From positions 1 through 33,015 of the forward strand of contig JABHTA010000100.1 of assembly GCA_018669945.1 (NCBI GenBank): DNA of 33,015 nucleotides, given 5' to 3'. The stretch comes from Flavobacteriales bacterium. GTDB lineage: Bacteria > Bacteroidota > Bacteroidia > Flavobacteriales_G > NORP312. This document shows positions 20,927 through 30,306 of the stretch, piece after piece; positions within the stretch are counted from its first letter, which is position 1, and each line of letters opens with the position of its first letter. The translations under genes and the position numbers were made by a program. A model generated the notes under the pieces. That model made no database searches. It saw only the letters and a list, made by a program, of their open reading frames with translations, and was not told the DNA's origin.

Positions 20927-21697
20927 ATGATAAATCGACTTTTAAAATATTTAGATTTTCTACTAATTGTTTTTTTAATAGGATGTAATTCACAACAAAA
21001 TGAAACCGGGGTTGAACAGATTCAACCATCTATATTATTAATTTCTAAAGATAACAATGGACACATCGAAAATTGGATGCGTTCATTAGACAGTGAAATT
21101 GTTATTAAAATATGTTATGGTTTATCAAAGGATTCTCTAGACTACTATTTGATTAATGCAGATGCTATAATTATTGGAGGAGGAAAAGATGTAAATCCCC
21201 AGCTATACAACAAGCCAGAGTATTCAATAATTTGTGGTGAATTTGACAATTATAGAGATAGTCTAGAAATTAAAATGATTCGTTATGCAGACAGTAAAAA
21301 ACTACCAATTATGGGTATATGTAGAGGGCAACAAATAATTAATGTTGTTCATGGAGGAACCTTAATTCCCGATATACCTACTTTTATTGATGGGGACATA
21401 GAACACAGGAGCGAAAAAGATAGTGCACATGTTATTCTGCCAATTAAAGGATCTTGGATAGACAAAGCTTTTATAAAGGATACTTTTTGGGTAAACAGTA
21501 GACATCACCAGTCTATCGATAAACTTGCCACAGATTTTGATGTTGTTGCTTATTCGGTAGATAGCGTTATAGAAGCAATTTCAATTAAAAGCCAATCGTC
21601 TCATCCATTTACTATGGCAGTTCAATTTCATCCGGAAGATTTAAGAGACTCGCTTTCAAATCGATTTGGAAGAATGTTATTAAATTCGATGAATTAG
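20927..21697 (+). CDS. Lipoprotein with class I glutamine amidotransferase / peptidase C26 domain (gamma-glutamyl-gamma-aminobutyrate hydrolase-like)
   Basis: Signal with lipobox LIGC; ADAIIIGGGKDVNPQLY, MGICRGQQIINVVHGG (nucleophile Cys), VNSRHHQSI, AVQFHPED. Confidence 0.9.
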   Translation: MINRLLKYLDFLLIVFLIGCNSQQNETGVEQIQPSILLISKDNNGHIENWMRSLDSEIVIKICYGLSKDSLDYYLINADAIIIGGGKDVNPQLYNKPEYSIICGEFDNYRDSLEIKMIRYADSKKLPIMGICRGQQIINVVHGGTLIPDIPTFIDGDIEHRSEKDSAHVILPIKGSWIDKAFIKDTFWVNSRHHQSIDKLATDFDVVAYSVDSVIEAISIKSQSSHPFTMAVQFHPEDLRDSLSNRFGRMLLNSMN

Positions 21698-21800
21698 AAA
21701 TGGACACATGCTCTAATCTAAAAGTAGTTATTCAGCATAGGCGTTCTGTGGTAAAACTTAAGCCTCAATAAAAATACCTTTAATTTCGATAAAATTGAAA

Positions 21801-22187
21801 TTATTCCAAATACTTTACTTCTAATTCAATGTCTAGTTTGCTGCAAGCACCAACCATTGTAGTAACATAGTTTTGCCAATCTGGGTTTTGTTCAGGGTCT
21901 TTTACGAATAATTCTACAGAGCAAATCTTGTCATGTTCAAGTTGTAGAGCCGCTAAATCTATCATATTATTTATTTCGTTAAACATAAGAGCTTGATCGT
22001 ACCAAGGAATTTGATCAGTAGGTGAGAGCAGACCGTATTTTCCAGAAAGAATTCTAAATCCCTTGTTGTCTTTTTGGCTCTTATGGTAGACAGAAGTTAT
22101 TCGTTCGTCCTGGTATCGCTGAATGGCAGCAATACGACCTTCATGAGTGGATTTATCTTTAGAACAAGTAGTGCAATAAATATGCAT
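21801..22187 (-). CDS. DUF6884/YaaA-like protein
   Basis: 128 aa; MHIYCTTCSKDK... FRILSGKYGLLSPTDQIPWYDQ. Confidence 0.55.
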   Translation of the reverse strand: MHIYCTTCSKDKSTHEGRIAAIQRYQDERITSVYHKSQKDNKGFRILSGKYGLLSPTDQIPWYDQALMFNEINNMIDLAALQLEHDKICSVELFVKDPEQNPDWQNYVTTMVGACSKLDIELEVKYLE

Positions 22188-22241
22188 TTACCCTTAAACG
22201 GAAAAATGTAAAAATGGTTCAAAATGTTAAGAATAAAGATG

Positions 22242-22937
22242 TTAACCTCCAATAAAAACGTTGAGGTAGTATAATGGAATTATCATTAATAGTGCAGGAA
22301 TAAGGTTAATTACCTTAATCTTTTTAATTTCAAGAATGGAAATTCCGATTCCGATAATTAGAAGACCCCCAACAGCGGTGAGCTCAGAAATAAGTTCGGG
22401 CGATAAAACAGGTTCTAAAAATGATGAAGACAAGCCAATACTACCTTGGATAATAAGTACAGGTATTGCTGAATAAATTACTCCTCTGCCAAAAGCAGAA
22501 GCAAGCGCAATAGCTGAAACTCCATCCATAATAGACTTTGTTAAGACTAGTGTTCGGTCTCCATTAAGCGCTTCGTTGAGTGGCCCAAGAATTGCCATAG
22601 AGCCAATACTAAACAGCATAGTTGAGGTTATTAAGCCTTCGGTAAATTTTGGATTTGAATTATTGATTTTACTTTTTAGTTTATTGCTAATTATTTCAAT
22701 TCTTTCTTCTATGCGCAATAATTCGCCAATAAGCCCACCAATAATTACTGCTAGCGACATTATCATGAAATTATTGTCAGTTTCAGTGGCTAACGAAACG
22801 CCTAAGAAAATGGAAAATAGACCAAGCGCTTGGAATATTATTTTGTTGAAACGTTCAGAAATGCCGTTACTTAAGAATACCCCTAATATGCTTCCTGTAA
22901 CAATTGTAATTGCGTTAATAATTGAACCTAAAATCAT
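22242..22937 (-). CDS. DUF554 family membrane protein
   Basis: ILGSIINAITIVTGSILGVFLS, ILGPLNEALNGDRTLVLTKSIMDGVSAIALASAFGRGVIYSAIPVLIIQGSI, GGLLIIGIGISILEIKKIKVINLIPAL. Confidence 0.92.
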   Translation of the reverse strand: MILGSIINAITIVTGSILGVFLSNGISERFNKIIFQALGLFSIFLGVSLATETDNNFMIMSLAVIIGGLIGELLRIEERIEIISNKLKSKINNSNPKFTEGLITSTMLFSIGSMAILGPLNEALNGDRTLVLTKSIMDGVSAIALASAFGRGVIYSAIPVLIIQGSIGLSSSFLEPVLSPELISELTAVGGLLIIGIGISILEIKKIKVINLIPALLMIIPLYYLNVFIGG

Positions 22938-23087
22938 ATAATGACGAGTTTGAAATGATGTCTTTTATCGCTTGTTAAATTATTAAACACGTTTGTATTA
23001 GACCGGATTTGAACTATAACGTAAAAGAGTTAAAAGTGTTCGCTTCGCAATTGTTTGCAGTTTAGTTAAAAATTATAAAGGTGAAAA

Positions 23088-23116
23088 ATGAAAAAAGACC
23101 CGACATGTTGTCGAGC
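23088..23116 (-). terminator. Rho-independent terminator of alpha-oxoamine synthase gene
   Basis: Minus-strand hairpin CTCGACA-ACA-TGTCGGG (one G-T pair) followed by CTTTTTTC. Confidence 0.75.
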
Positions 23117-23142
23117 CTTTACGCAGTTTGATTGCCTTTTTA

Positions 23143-24381
23143 CTATGCTAAGACAATCTTATCTTTAGCATAAGCTCCTATAGATAATTTGTGTTTAATT
23201 TTTTTGAATACTTCTATCGTGTATTCAACATCATCTAAAGTGTGAACGGCAGTTGGAATAAGCCTTAACAGGATAACATCTTTAGGTACGACAGGGTAAA
23301 TAACCATAGAACAGAAAATACCATGATTTTCTCTTAAATCTAAAATAACATTACCAGCTTCATATGGCCCACCAGTCAAATGCACAGGAGTAACGCAAGT
23401 ATCTGTTGCTCCAAGATCAAAACCGTTTGCCTTTAGACCGCTTTGAAGGGCATTAGTTATCTTCCAAAGTTTATCTTTATGACTAGTGTCCCTTAGCATT
23501 TCTAATCGCTTCATGTTGCCAACAACTATAGGCATCGGCATAGATTTAGCGAAGATTTGAGAACGAATATTGTATCTTAAATAGTCGCAGACGTATTCAT
23601 CAGCAGCAATATATCCTCCAATTGATGCAAATGACTTTGCAAAAGTCCCAAAGTAAACATCAATTTTATCTTGTACACCCTGCTCTTCGCCTGCACCTGC
23701 TCCAGTAGCACCTAATGTTCCAATGCCGTGGGCATCATCAACAAAAAGTCTGAAATTGTATTTATCTTTAAGCGCAGCAATTTCCTTTAGTTTTCCCTGG
23801 TCGCCAGACATTCCGAAAACACCTTCGGTAATAACCATAATACCGCCACCAGTTTCTTTAACAATCTTTTCGGCTCGCTGAAGGAACTTCTCTAATTTTT
23901 CGATGTCGTTGTGCTGATATACAATTCTTTTACCTTGATGCAATCTAACACCATCGGTAATACAGGCGTGAGATTCAGAATCATAAATTATAACATCATT
24001 TCTTCCACACAAAGCATCAATTGTTGAATGCATACCTTGATAACCAAAATTGAGTAGTACCGCATCTTCTTTTTGAGAAAAATCTGCCAACTGCTCTTCA
24101 AATTGCTCATGAAGAGAGCTGTTTCCACTCATCATACGAGCACCCATTGGGTACGAAAGCCCCCAATCAGTTGCGGCTTGTGTATCAGCTTTTCTAATTT
24201 CAGGGTTATTCGCAAGCCCTAGGTAGTTGTTAATGCTCCATACCAAAACGTCTTTTCCTCTAAATTGCATTCTATTAGAAATTTCACCTTCTAACTTAGG
24301 AAAAGTTAAGTAACCATGCGCGTCTCTTTGGTATTGACCCAAAGGACCTGGGTCTTTTTTTATTTTATCAAATATATCCAA
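23143..24381 (-). CDS. Alpha-oxoamine synthase (serine palmitoyltransferase-like PLP enzyme)
   Basis: VWSINNYLGLANNPE, SYPMGARMMSGNSSLHEQFEEQLADF, LFVDDAHGIGTLGATGAG, YFGTFAKSFASIGGY (PLP Lys); apparent TTG start. Confidence 0.88.
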   Translation of the reverse strand: MDIFDKIKKDPGPLGQYQRDAHGYLTFPKLEGEISNRMQFRGKDVLVWSINNYLGLANNPEIRKADTQAATDWGLSYPMGARMMSGNSSLHEQFEEQLADFSQKEDAVLLNFGYQGMHSTIDALCGRNDVIIYDSESHACITDGVRLHQGKRIVYQHNDIEKLEKFLQRAEKIVKETGGGIMVITEGVFGMSGDQGKLKEIAALKDKYNFRLFVDDAHGIGTLGATGAGAGEEQGVQDKIDVYFGTFAKSFASIGGYIAADEYVCDYLRYNIRSQIFAKSMPMPIVVGNMKRLEMLRDTSHKDKLWKITNALQSGLKANGFDLGATDTCVTPVHLTGGPYEAGNVILDLRENHGIFCSMVIYPVVPKDVILLRLIPTAVHTLDDVEYTIEVFKKIKHKLSIGAYAKDKIVLA

Positions 24382-24406
24382 ACCTTTTTCGTTTACTGAT
24401 TTGGTG

Positions 24407-24414
24407 CAAAACTA
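24407..24414 (-). promoter_or_regulatory. -7 box TAGTTTTG upstream of oxoamine synthase
   Basis: Exact TAnnTTTG match, with ATTG 19 nt upstream as a one-mismatch -33. Confidence 0.5.
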
Positions 24415-24490
24415 ACGTTTCTTATATAATGCCCAATTGATATTTTATGAAGATATGAACAGTAAAAAGTTTATTTAATAACAATTCGAT

Positions 24491-24498
24491 TACTTTTG
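24491..24498 (+). promoter_or_regulatory. -7 box TACTTTTG, 5 nt before ATG of bamD
   Basis: Exact TAnnTTTG match, TACTTTTG-CCGCG-ATG. Confidence 0.45.
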
Positions 24499-24503
24499 CC
24501 GCG

Positions 24504-26066
24504 ATGAAATTTAAGGGTATCATAATAGTTGGTTTGCTTGTAATTCTTTTAGGGAGTTGTAGCGAGCATGCGAAACTTTTAAAGTCTACTGATTTAAGAC
24601 TAAAGTTCGACAAAGCTATCGAATATTTCGAATCTGAGGATTATATCAAGGCACTACCATTGTTTGAGGAGCTAATTATTGTTTACAGGGGGACGCCACG
24701 GGCAGAAAAGCTAAGTTATTATCAAGCTTACTGCGATTACCATTTAGGAGATTTATTGCTTGCAAGCTATCGATTTAGAACATTTTCAAAATCGTTTCCT
24801 ATAAGTCAATGGGCAGAAGAATGTTTATTTATGAGTGCTTATTGTAATTACCTAAATTCTCCAAAATCATCTCTTGATCAATCGGCTACCTTTAATGCAC
24901 TTAATGAAATGCAGTTGTTTACAAAGGTTTATCCCGAAAGCGAATTAGTCGACTCTTGTAATACACTAATTGATGCTTTGAAAGATAAACTGGAGCAAAA
25001 AGCATTTGATAATTCATTTCAGTATTATCATATGAAAAGACACAAGGCAGCGATTACTTCATTCGAGAACTTGCTTTCTGATTTTCCTCTGACAAAACAT
25101 GAGGAAGAAATTCGTTTCTTGATTTTGGAATCAAACTATAGTTTAGCTTCTAATAGTGTATATACGAAAAAAGGGGATCGTTTAATGGAGGTGGAAAAAG
25201 CCTACACATCTTTGAAAAACAGTTATCCAGAATCAAGTCATCTGAAAAATGCACAAGTTTTTATGGAAAAAGCAAACCAAGATAGGTTGAAACTACCTAA
25301 AGAATTGTACGATTTAGGATATTATGAAGAGGCATCAAAATGGAGCCAATATTTACTTGAAAACATTGAGTTAGATGAAGCTCAAAAATTAGAAAATTCT
25401 TGGATGCGGCTAGATGGAATTTTTCAAGCGGCAATGACTGGAGAAATAGAAAAAAAGAGAACCAGATTGAAATCAACAGTGTCGATATATCTGATGATAG
25501 ATGAATTGCTGAGTGGTTCAAAATATGAAGCAAAAGGAATTGAAATAAATACAAAAGCTCAAAATCAATTAGAAAATTTACATATTAGTATTCCTATGTT
25601 TTATTACAACATAGGATCATACTCAAAGGCAATTAATGCCTTTGAAACAACTCTTAAGAATTATCCTGAATTTGAAAAGAAAGAGCAGTTTAATTATTTT
25701 TGTTTCCGCGCATATCAAATAAAGGCAGAGTCATCAATTAATTTTAAAGAAAAGAAAGCGAAATATCAACAAGCGATTGATTATTTTGGTGGAGCTAGTT
25801 TTGGAGCGCAGCAATCAGAGGCCCAATCTGAGTATGATGAGTGTCTTTTAGCATTTGATAATGCGGTTTCAAAGGAATTAAAATCTTTGTATAAAGTAGT
25901 TACGGAAGAATATACTACCTTTGCAAGCGATTTTGAATATGCTGCTGCATTTTATCAATCTGAAAAAGACGGTTTAAAAACTGATTTAGGAAAGAAAAAA
26001 GCAACAAAAATATATGAATCATTAATGAAGTATAGCGATAAGTATCAGCTAACTAAAACTAAATAA
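24504..26066 (+). CDS. bamD: Outer membrane assembly factor BamD-like TPR lipoprotein, long form
   Basis: Lipobox LLGSC; KFDKAIEYFESEDYIKALPLFEELIIVYRGTPRAEKLSYYQAYCDYHLGDLLLASYRFRTFSKSFP, typical Bacteroidota BamD; 520 aa. Confidence 0.88.
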   Translation: MKFKGIIIVGLLVILLGSCSEHAKLLKSTDLRLKFDKAIEYFESEDYIKALPLFEELIIVYRGTPRAEKLSYYQAYCDYHLGDLLLASYRFRTFSKSFPISQWAEECLFMSAYCNYLNSPKSSLDQSATFNALNEMQLFTKVYPESELVDSCNTLIDALKDKLEQKAFDNSFQYYHMKRHKAAITSFENLLSDFPLTKHEEEIRFLILESNYSLASNSVYTKKGDRLMEVEKAYTSLKNSYPESSHLKNAQVFMEKANQDRLKLPKELYDLGYYEEASKWSQYLLENIELDEAQKLENSWMRLDGIFQAAMTGEIEKKRTRLKSTVSIYLMIDELLSGSKYEAKGIEINTKAQNQLENLHISIPMFYYNIGSYSKAINAFETTLKNYPEFEKKEQFNYFCFRAYQIKAESSINFKEKKAKYQQAIDYFGGASFGAQQSEAQSEYDECLLAFDNAVSKELKSLYKVVTEEYTTFASDFEYAAAFYQSEKDGLKTDLGKKKATKIYESLMKYSDKYQLTKTK

Positions 26067-26068
26067 AG

Positions 26069-26413
26069 ATGGATTATAAAAAGACTAACGCTTCTCCGAA
26101 CACAATTACAAGAGACTTAAATGAGGTTAATGCTCAAACTGGAAATATTTATGAAGCAATTGCCATCATTGCGAAAAGATCTAATCAAATTGGTATAGGT
26201 CTAAAAGAAGAGTTAACAGCTAAACTAGCTGAGTTTGCTTCTACGACAGATAATTTAGAAGAGATTTTTGAAAATAGAGAGCAGATTGAAATCTCAAAAT
26301 TTTATGAGCGTTTGCCAAAGCCAACCTCAATGGCAGTTCAAGAATTCTTAGAGGAAAGAACATACTTCAGAGGTCCAGAAGCAGAAGAAGATACTTCTAA
26401 AGAAGAAAATTAA
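26069..26413 (+). CDS. DNA-directed RNA polymerase omega subunit family protein (RpoZ-like, Bacteroidota type)
   Basis: TRDLNEVNAQTGNIYEAIAIIAKRSNQIGIGLKEELTAKL and location between bamD and coaBC. Confidence 0.82.
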   Translation: MDYKKTNASPNTITRDLNEVNAQTGNIYEAIAIIAKRSNQIGIGLKEELTAKLAEFASTTDNLEEIFENREQIEISKFYERLPKPTSMAVQEFLEERTYFRGPEAEEDTSKEEN

Positions 26414-26433
26414 TCGACTTATCTTATTGAAAT

Positions 26434-27642
26434 ATGCTTCGCGGTAAAAAAGTCCTAATTGGAGTTACCGGTAGCATAGCTGCATATAAAGTTGCGACAT
26501 TAATTCGATTTCTCGTTAGAAAGAAAGCATTTGTGAAGGTCATAATGACCGAAGACGCTAAAGAATTTATCACTCCATTAACTTTAGCTACACTATCAAA
26601 AAATCCAGTTCATTATTTGTTTACTGATGATAAGGAGTCAGGAGAATGGAATAATCACATTGATTTAGGGTTGTGGGCTGATGTTTTTATTATTGCACCC
26701 GCAACGGCAAATACACTTTTTAAAATAGCAAATGGCCATTGTGATAATTTATTAATGGCTACTTATTTGTCAGCTAAATGTCCTGTTTATATTGCTCCAG
26801 CTATGGATTTGGATATGTATAAGCATAGTTCTACAAAGGAAAATATAGATAAGATTGTTGAATTTGGTAATCGACTTATCAATCCAGAACATGGAGAATT
26901 AGCAAGTGGTTTGGTGGGTGAGGGTAGAATGGCTGAACCCGAACAAATAGTTGAAGTTTTAGAAACTCATTTTGAATCTAATGTTCCGTTGAAAGGAAAG
27001 AAGATATTAATTTCTGCAGGCCCTACTCATGAAGCGATTGATCCTGTTCGTTTTATTGGAAATCACTCATCTGGAAAAATGGGTTTCGCTATAGCAGAAG
27101 AGGCAGCAGTGCTTGGAGCAGAAGTAGAGTTAATTTGCGGACCTACATCTATAACTTTAGACATTGCGGGTGTTACAGTAGTAAATGTAACATCTGCCCA
27201 AGAAATGTACGATGCGTGCGTTAAAAGATATGCAACAGCCGATGTTGCAATTATGGCTGCGGCAGTTGCAGATTACAGGCCTAAAAATGTTGCGGACAAA
27301 AAAATTAAAAAGGAGAATCAAACCAATGAACTTGTTATTGAATTGGAAAAGACTCCGGATATTCTTAAATCTTTAGGGGAACAAAAGCATCATCAATTGC
27401 TGGTTGGATTTGCACTTGAAACAGACAATGAAGAGGCAAATGCTAAATTAAAGATGGAAAAGAAAAACCTAGATTTTATTATTTTAAATTCATTACGTGA
27501 CAAGGGAGCAGGATTTTCGACAGACACAAATCGCATAACTATACTTGATAAACATAATAATATCCTTAATTTTGAGTTAAAGAGCAAGCAAAAAGTTGCT
27601 CTTGATATTTTGCATAAAGTTATCGAAGAATTAAATGCGTAA
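26434..27642 (+). CDS. coaBC: Bifunctional phosphopantothenoylcysteine decarboxylase / phosphopantothenate-cysteine ligase
   Basis: GKKVLIGVTGSIAAYKVATLIRFLVRKKAFVKVIMTEDAKEFITPLTLATLS; ISAGPTHEAIDPVRFIGNHSSGKMGFAIAEEA. Confidence 0.97.
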   Translation: MLRGKKVLIGVTGSIAAYKVATLIRFLVRKKAFVKVIMTEDAKEFITPLTLATLSKNPVHYLFTDDKESGEWNNHIDLGLWADVFIIAPATANTLFKIANGHCDNLLMATYLSAKCPVYIAPAMDLDMYKHSSTKENIDKIVEFGNRLINPEHGELASGLVGEGRMAEPEQIVEVLETHFESNVPLKGKKILISAGPTHEAIDPVRFIGNHSSGKMGFAIAEEAAVLGAEVELICGPTSITLDIAGVTVVNVTSAQEMYDACVKRYATADVAIMAAAVADYRPKNVADKKIKKENQTNELVIELEKTPDILKSLGEQKHHQLLVGFALETDNEEANAKLKMEKKNLDFIILNSLRDKGAGFSTDTNRITILDKHNNILNFELKSKQKVALDILHKVIEELNA

Positions 27643-28537
27643 AATTGGCTTATTAATGATTATGTTCTTTCTTGGATCGTTTGTTTACGCTCAAGAATTG
27701 AATTGTACTGTTCAAGTTTCATCTCAACAAATTCAGGGTACAAATAAGGATGTTTTTACTGCCATGCAGCAGAAGATATTCGAGTTTATGAATACCACAA
27801 AGTGGACAAGTGAGGTTTTCACCTTAAATGAGCGAATTGAGGTTAGTATTCTAATTAACTTAAGTGAGCAAATTTCAACAGATGAATTTAGAGGAACTTT
27901 TCAAATATCCGTAAGACGGCCAGTATATGGATCAACATACAATACAACCATCTTTACTTATAAGGACAATGATTTTAATATCAAATTTCAACAGTTCGAA
28001 CCATTGGTTTATGCTGAAAATACGAACACATCAAATCTCACTTCAATTCTTGCGTTTTATGCTAACTATGCAATTGCCATGGACTATGAAACATTTTCTC
28101 CCAATGGAGGGGATGTTTATCTAAGAAAATCTTTAGCGGTAGTTAACAGTGCGCAAAGTCTATCTGCGAAAGGTTGGAAAGCTTTTGATGGCACAAAAAA
28201 CCGCTATTGGCTGATAGAGAACTACTTGAACAAAAGTCAGTTCGCACCTTTGCGGAATTGCATGTATCAGTATCATAGAGAGGGTTTCGATAAGATGCAT
28301 GACGATGCTGATGCAGGACGGGCAAAAATTACTGAAGCACTTTTAGGATTAGAAAAGTTGCATACTAATTATCCGAATTCATTTAATGTTCAACAATTTT
28401 TTAATGCCAAGGTAGATGAAATTGTAAAGGTTTATTCTAAGGCAAAATCAGATGAAAAAGCAAGAATTGTTACTTTGCTTAACAAAATTGATCCTGGTCA
28501 CCAGTCTAAGTATCAAAAAATATTAAAGTCTAAATAG
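27635..28537 (+). CDS. DUF4835 family protein (PorD-type)
   Basis: Signal peptide; ELNCTVQVSSQQIQGTNKDVFTAMQQKIFEFMNTTKWT, FRGTFQISVRRPVYGSTYNTTIF. Confidence 0.88.
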   Translation: MRKIGLLMIMFFLGSFVYAQELNCTVQVSSQQIQGTNKDVFTAMQQKIFEFMNTTKWTSEVFTLNERIEVSILINLSEQISTDEFRGTFQISVRRPVYGSTYNTTIFTYKDNDFNIKFQQFEPLVYAENTNTSNLTSILAFYANYAIAMDYETFSPNGGDVYLRKSLAVVNSAQSLSAKGWKAFDGTKNRYWLIENYLNKSQFAPLRNCMYQYHREGFDKMHDDADAGRAKITEALLGLEKLHTNYPNSFNVQQFFNAKVDEIVKVYSKAKSDEKARIVTLLNKIDPGHQSKYQKILKSK

Positions 28538-28572
28538 ATTTCTTCATACCTTTATCAGCAATAGGATAAACT

Positions 28573-30225
28573 ATGCTGAAACAACTTCAAATAAAAAATT
28601 ACGCTCTTATTGATGAATTGGATATTGAATTTTCCAATAATCTTTCGGTTATTACGGGAGAAACTGGGGCAGGTAAATCGATTTTATTAGGAGCGCTTGG
28701 TTTAATTTTAGGAAAGCGTGCTGATGTTCAAACGCTTCAAAACAAAGAGAATAAGTGTATTATAGAAGGTCTTTTTCAAATAGGAGAATATCAACTTAAC
28801 TCATTTTTTGATGCTAATGATTTAGATTATGAAATTGAAACAACTTTAAGAAGAGAAATTAGTCCTAGTGGAAAATCAAGAGCTTTTATTAATGACACTC
28901 CGGTTAATTTAGGTCAACTAAAAGAAATAGGATCATACTTAATTGATGTGCATTCACAACATGAGGCGCTTTTGTTGAATTCAACGAGCTTCAAGTTCTC
29001 GGTTATTGATTCTTTTGCAGGACATTCAGATAAATTAAAACAGTATAAAGAACATTATTCGAACTTAGCCGAGAGTAAAAAGGTTTTAGCAGAGTTACTA
29101 GAAGAACAAAAGCAATCTAAATTGGACACCGACTATTTTCAATTTCAATTAGATGAGTTGCTAGAAGCAAATATAAAACCAGATGAGCAAGAGCAGATTG
29201 AATTAGAGCTAAAAACGCTATCTAATGCCGAAATGATAAAGGAAACACTTTATCAATCTTTTCTCTCATTAAGTGATGAAGATGATAGTCTTTTAGATAA
29301 ATTTCGATTAATTTCAACAGAATTAAATAGGGTTCGCGAGTATAGCAAAGAAATAGAAGCAATTGCTAAAAGAATAGATAGCGCTTTTATAGAGGTTGGC
29401 GATTTGGCTTCAGAAATTAACAGTATTCAAGGAACTGTTATTTATGATTCTGAAAAAATACAGATACTAAATGAGCGATTAAATTCAATTTACGCGCTTC
29501 AGCAAAAGCATCAAGTAAATACGAATGCTCAACTTTTGGATGTACAGCAGCAATTAGAGATTAAACTTCAGGGAATTAGTTCATTACAAGAAGCGATATT
29601 AGAAGCGGAGAATACAGTTGATGAACTAACTAAAAAAGTGAATCTTGTTGGTGAAAAAATTTCAACAAAAAGGAAGCAAGTAATACCAAAACTGCAAAAA
29701 GCGATTATCGATTTACTTTATTTGGTAAAAATGCCTCATTCAAATCTATTGATTGAAATTGATTCTTCTGATGTGCCTAATCAATATGGCTTGGACAACA
29801 TTCAATTACTTTTTTCAGCAAACAAAGGTGGAGATTTGCAAGAATTATCTAAAGTGGCTTCAGGTGGTGAATTGTCGAGATTGATGCTGTGTATTAAATC
29901 AATAACTTCTGAACACATAGCATTGCCATCTATTGTTTTTGATGAAATTGATACAGGAGTTTCTGGAGAAGTAGCTGATAAAATGGGAACCATGATGCGA
30001 AAAATGGGAGAAAAGATGCAGGTAATATCTATTACACATTTACCCCAAATTGCTGGCAAGGGGCATGATCATTTTTATGTTTATAAAGATGAAAGGGCTG
30101 GACTTATCAAATCTAACATAAAGAAATTGAATGAAAATGAAAGAGTTGATGAGCTGGCAAAAATGTTAAGCGGAGCAGAAATGACCAATGCCGCTGTTGA
30201 AAATGCCAGAGAGTTACTAAAATAA
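28573..30225 (+). CDS. recN: DNA repair protein RecN
   Basis: MLKQLQIKNYALIDELDIEFSNNLSVITGETGAGKSILLGALGLILGKRAD; ASGGELSRLMLCIKSI; FDEIDTGVSGEVADKMG. Confidence 0.97.
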   Translation: MLKQLQIKNYALIDELDIEFSNNLSVITGETGAGKSILLGALGLILGKRADVQTLQNKENKCIIEGLFQIGEYQLNSFFDANDLDYEIETTLRREISPSGKSRAFINDTPVNLGQLKEIGSYLIDVHSQHEALLLNSTSFKFSVIDSFAGHSDKLKQYKEHYSNLAESKKVLAELLEEQKQSKLDTDYFQFQLDELLEANIKPDEQEQIELELKTLSNAEMIKETLYQSFLSLSDEDDSLLDKFRLISTELNRVREYSKEIEAIAKRIDSAFIEVGDLASEINSIQGTVIYDSEKIQILNERLNSIYALQQKHQVNTNAQLLDVQQQLEIKLQGISSLQEAILEAENTVDELTKKVNLVGEKISTKRKQVIPKLQKAIIDLLYLVKMPHSNLLIEIDSSDVPNQYGLDNIQLLFSANKGGDLQELSKVASGGELSRLMLCIKSITSEHIALPSIVFDEIDTGVSGEVADKMGTMMRKMGEKMQVISITHLPQIAGKGHDHFYVYKDERAGLIKSNIKKLNENERVDELAKMLSGAEMTNAAVENARELLK

Positions 30226-30279
30226 TAAATAGGCTATCAATATTATTATTCATTCCATCATAACACATTGTATCATTAG

Positions 30280-30287
30280 TATATTTG
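30280..30287 (+). promoter_or_regulatory. -7 box TATATTTG upstream of fabI
   Basis: Exact TAnnTTTG match, 19 nt upstream of ATG 30307. Confidence 0.4.
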
Positions 30288-30306
30288 TATCATAAAATTA
30301 AAATAG

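Noticed and set aside
21781-21803. TAATTTC...GAAATTA inverted repeat between convergent genes as a terminator
   Set aside because: Only A/T-rich 7-bp stem with a long loop and it overlaps a stop codon; too weak to list as a feature.
22576-22941. 121-aa plus-strand ORF opposite DUF554
   Set aside because: Shadow ORF of a convincing membrane protein gene.
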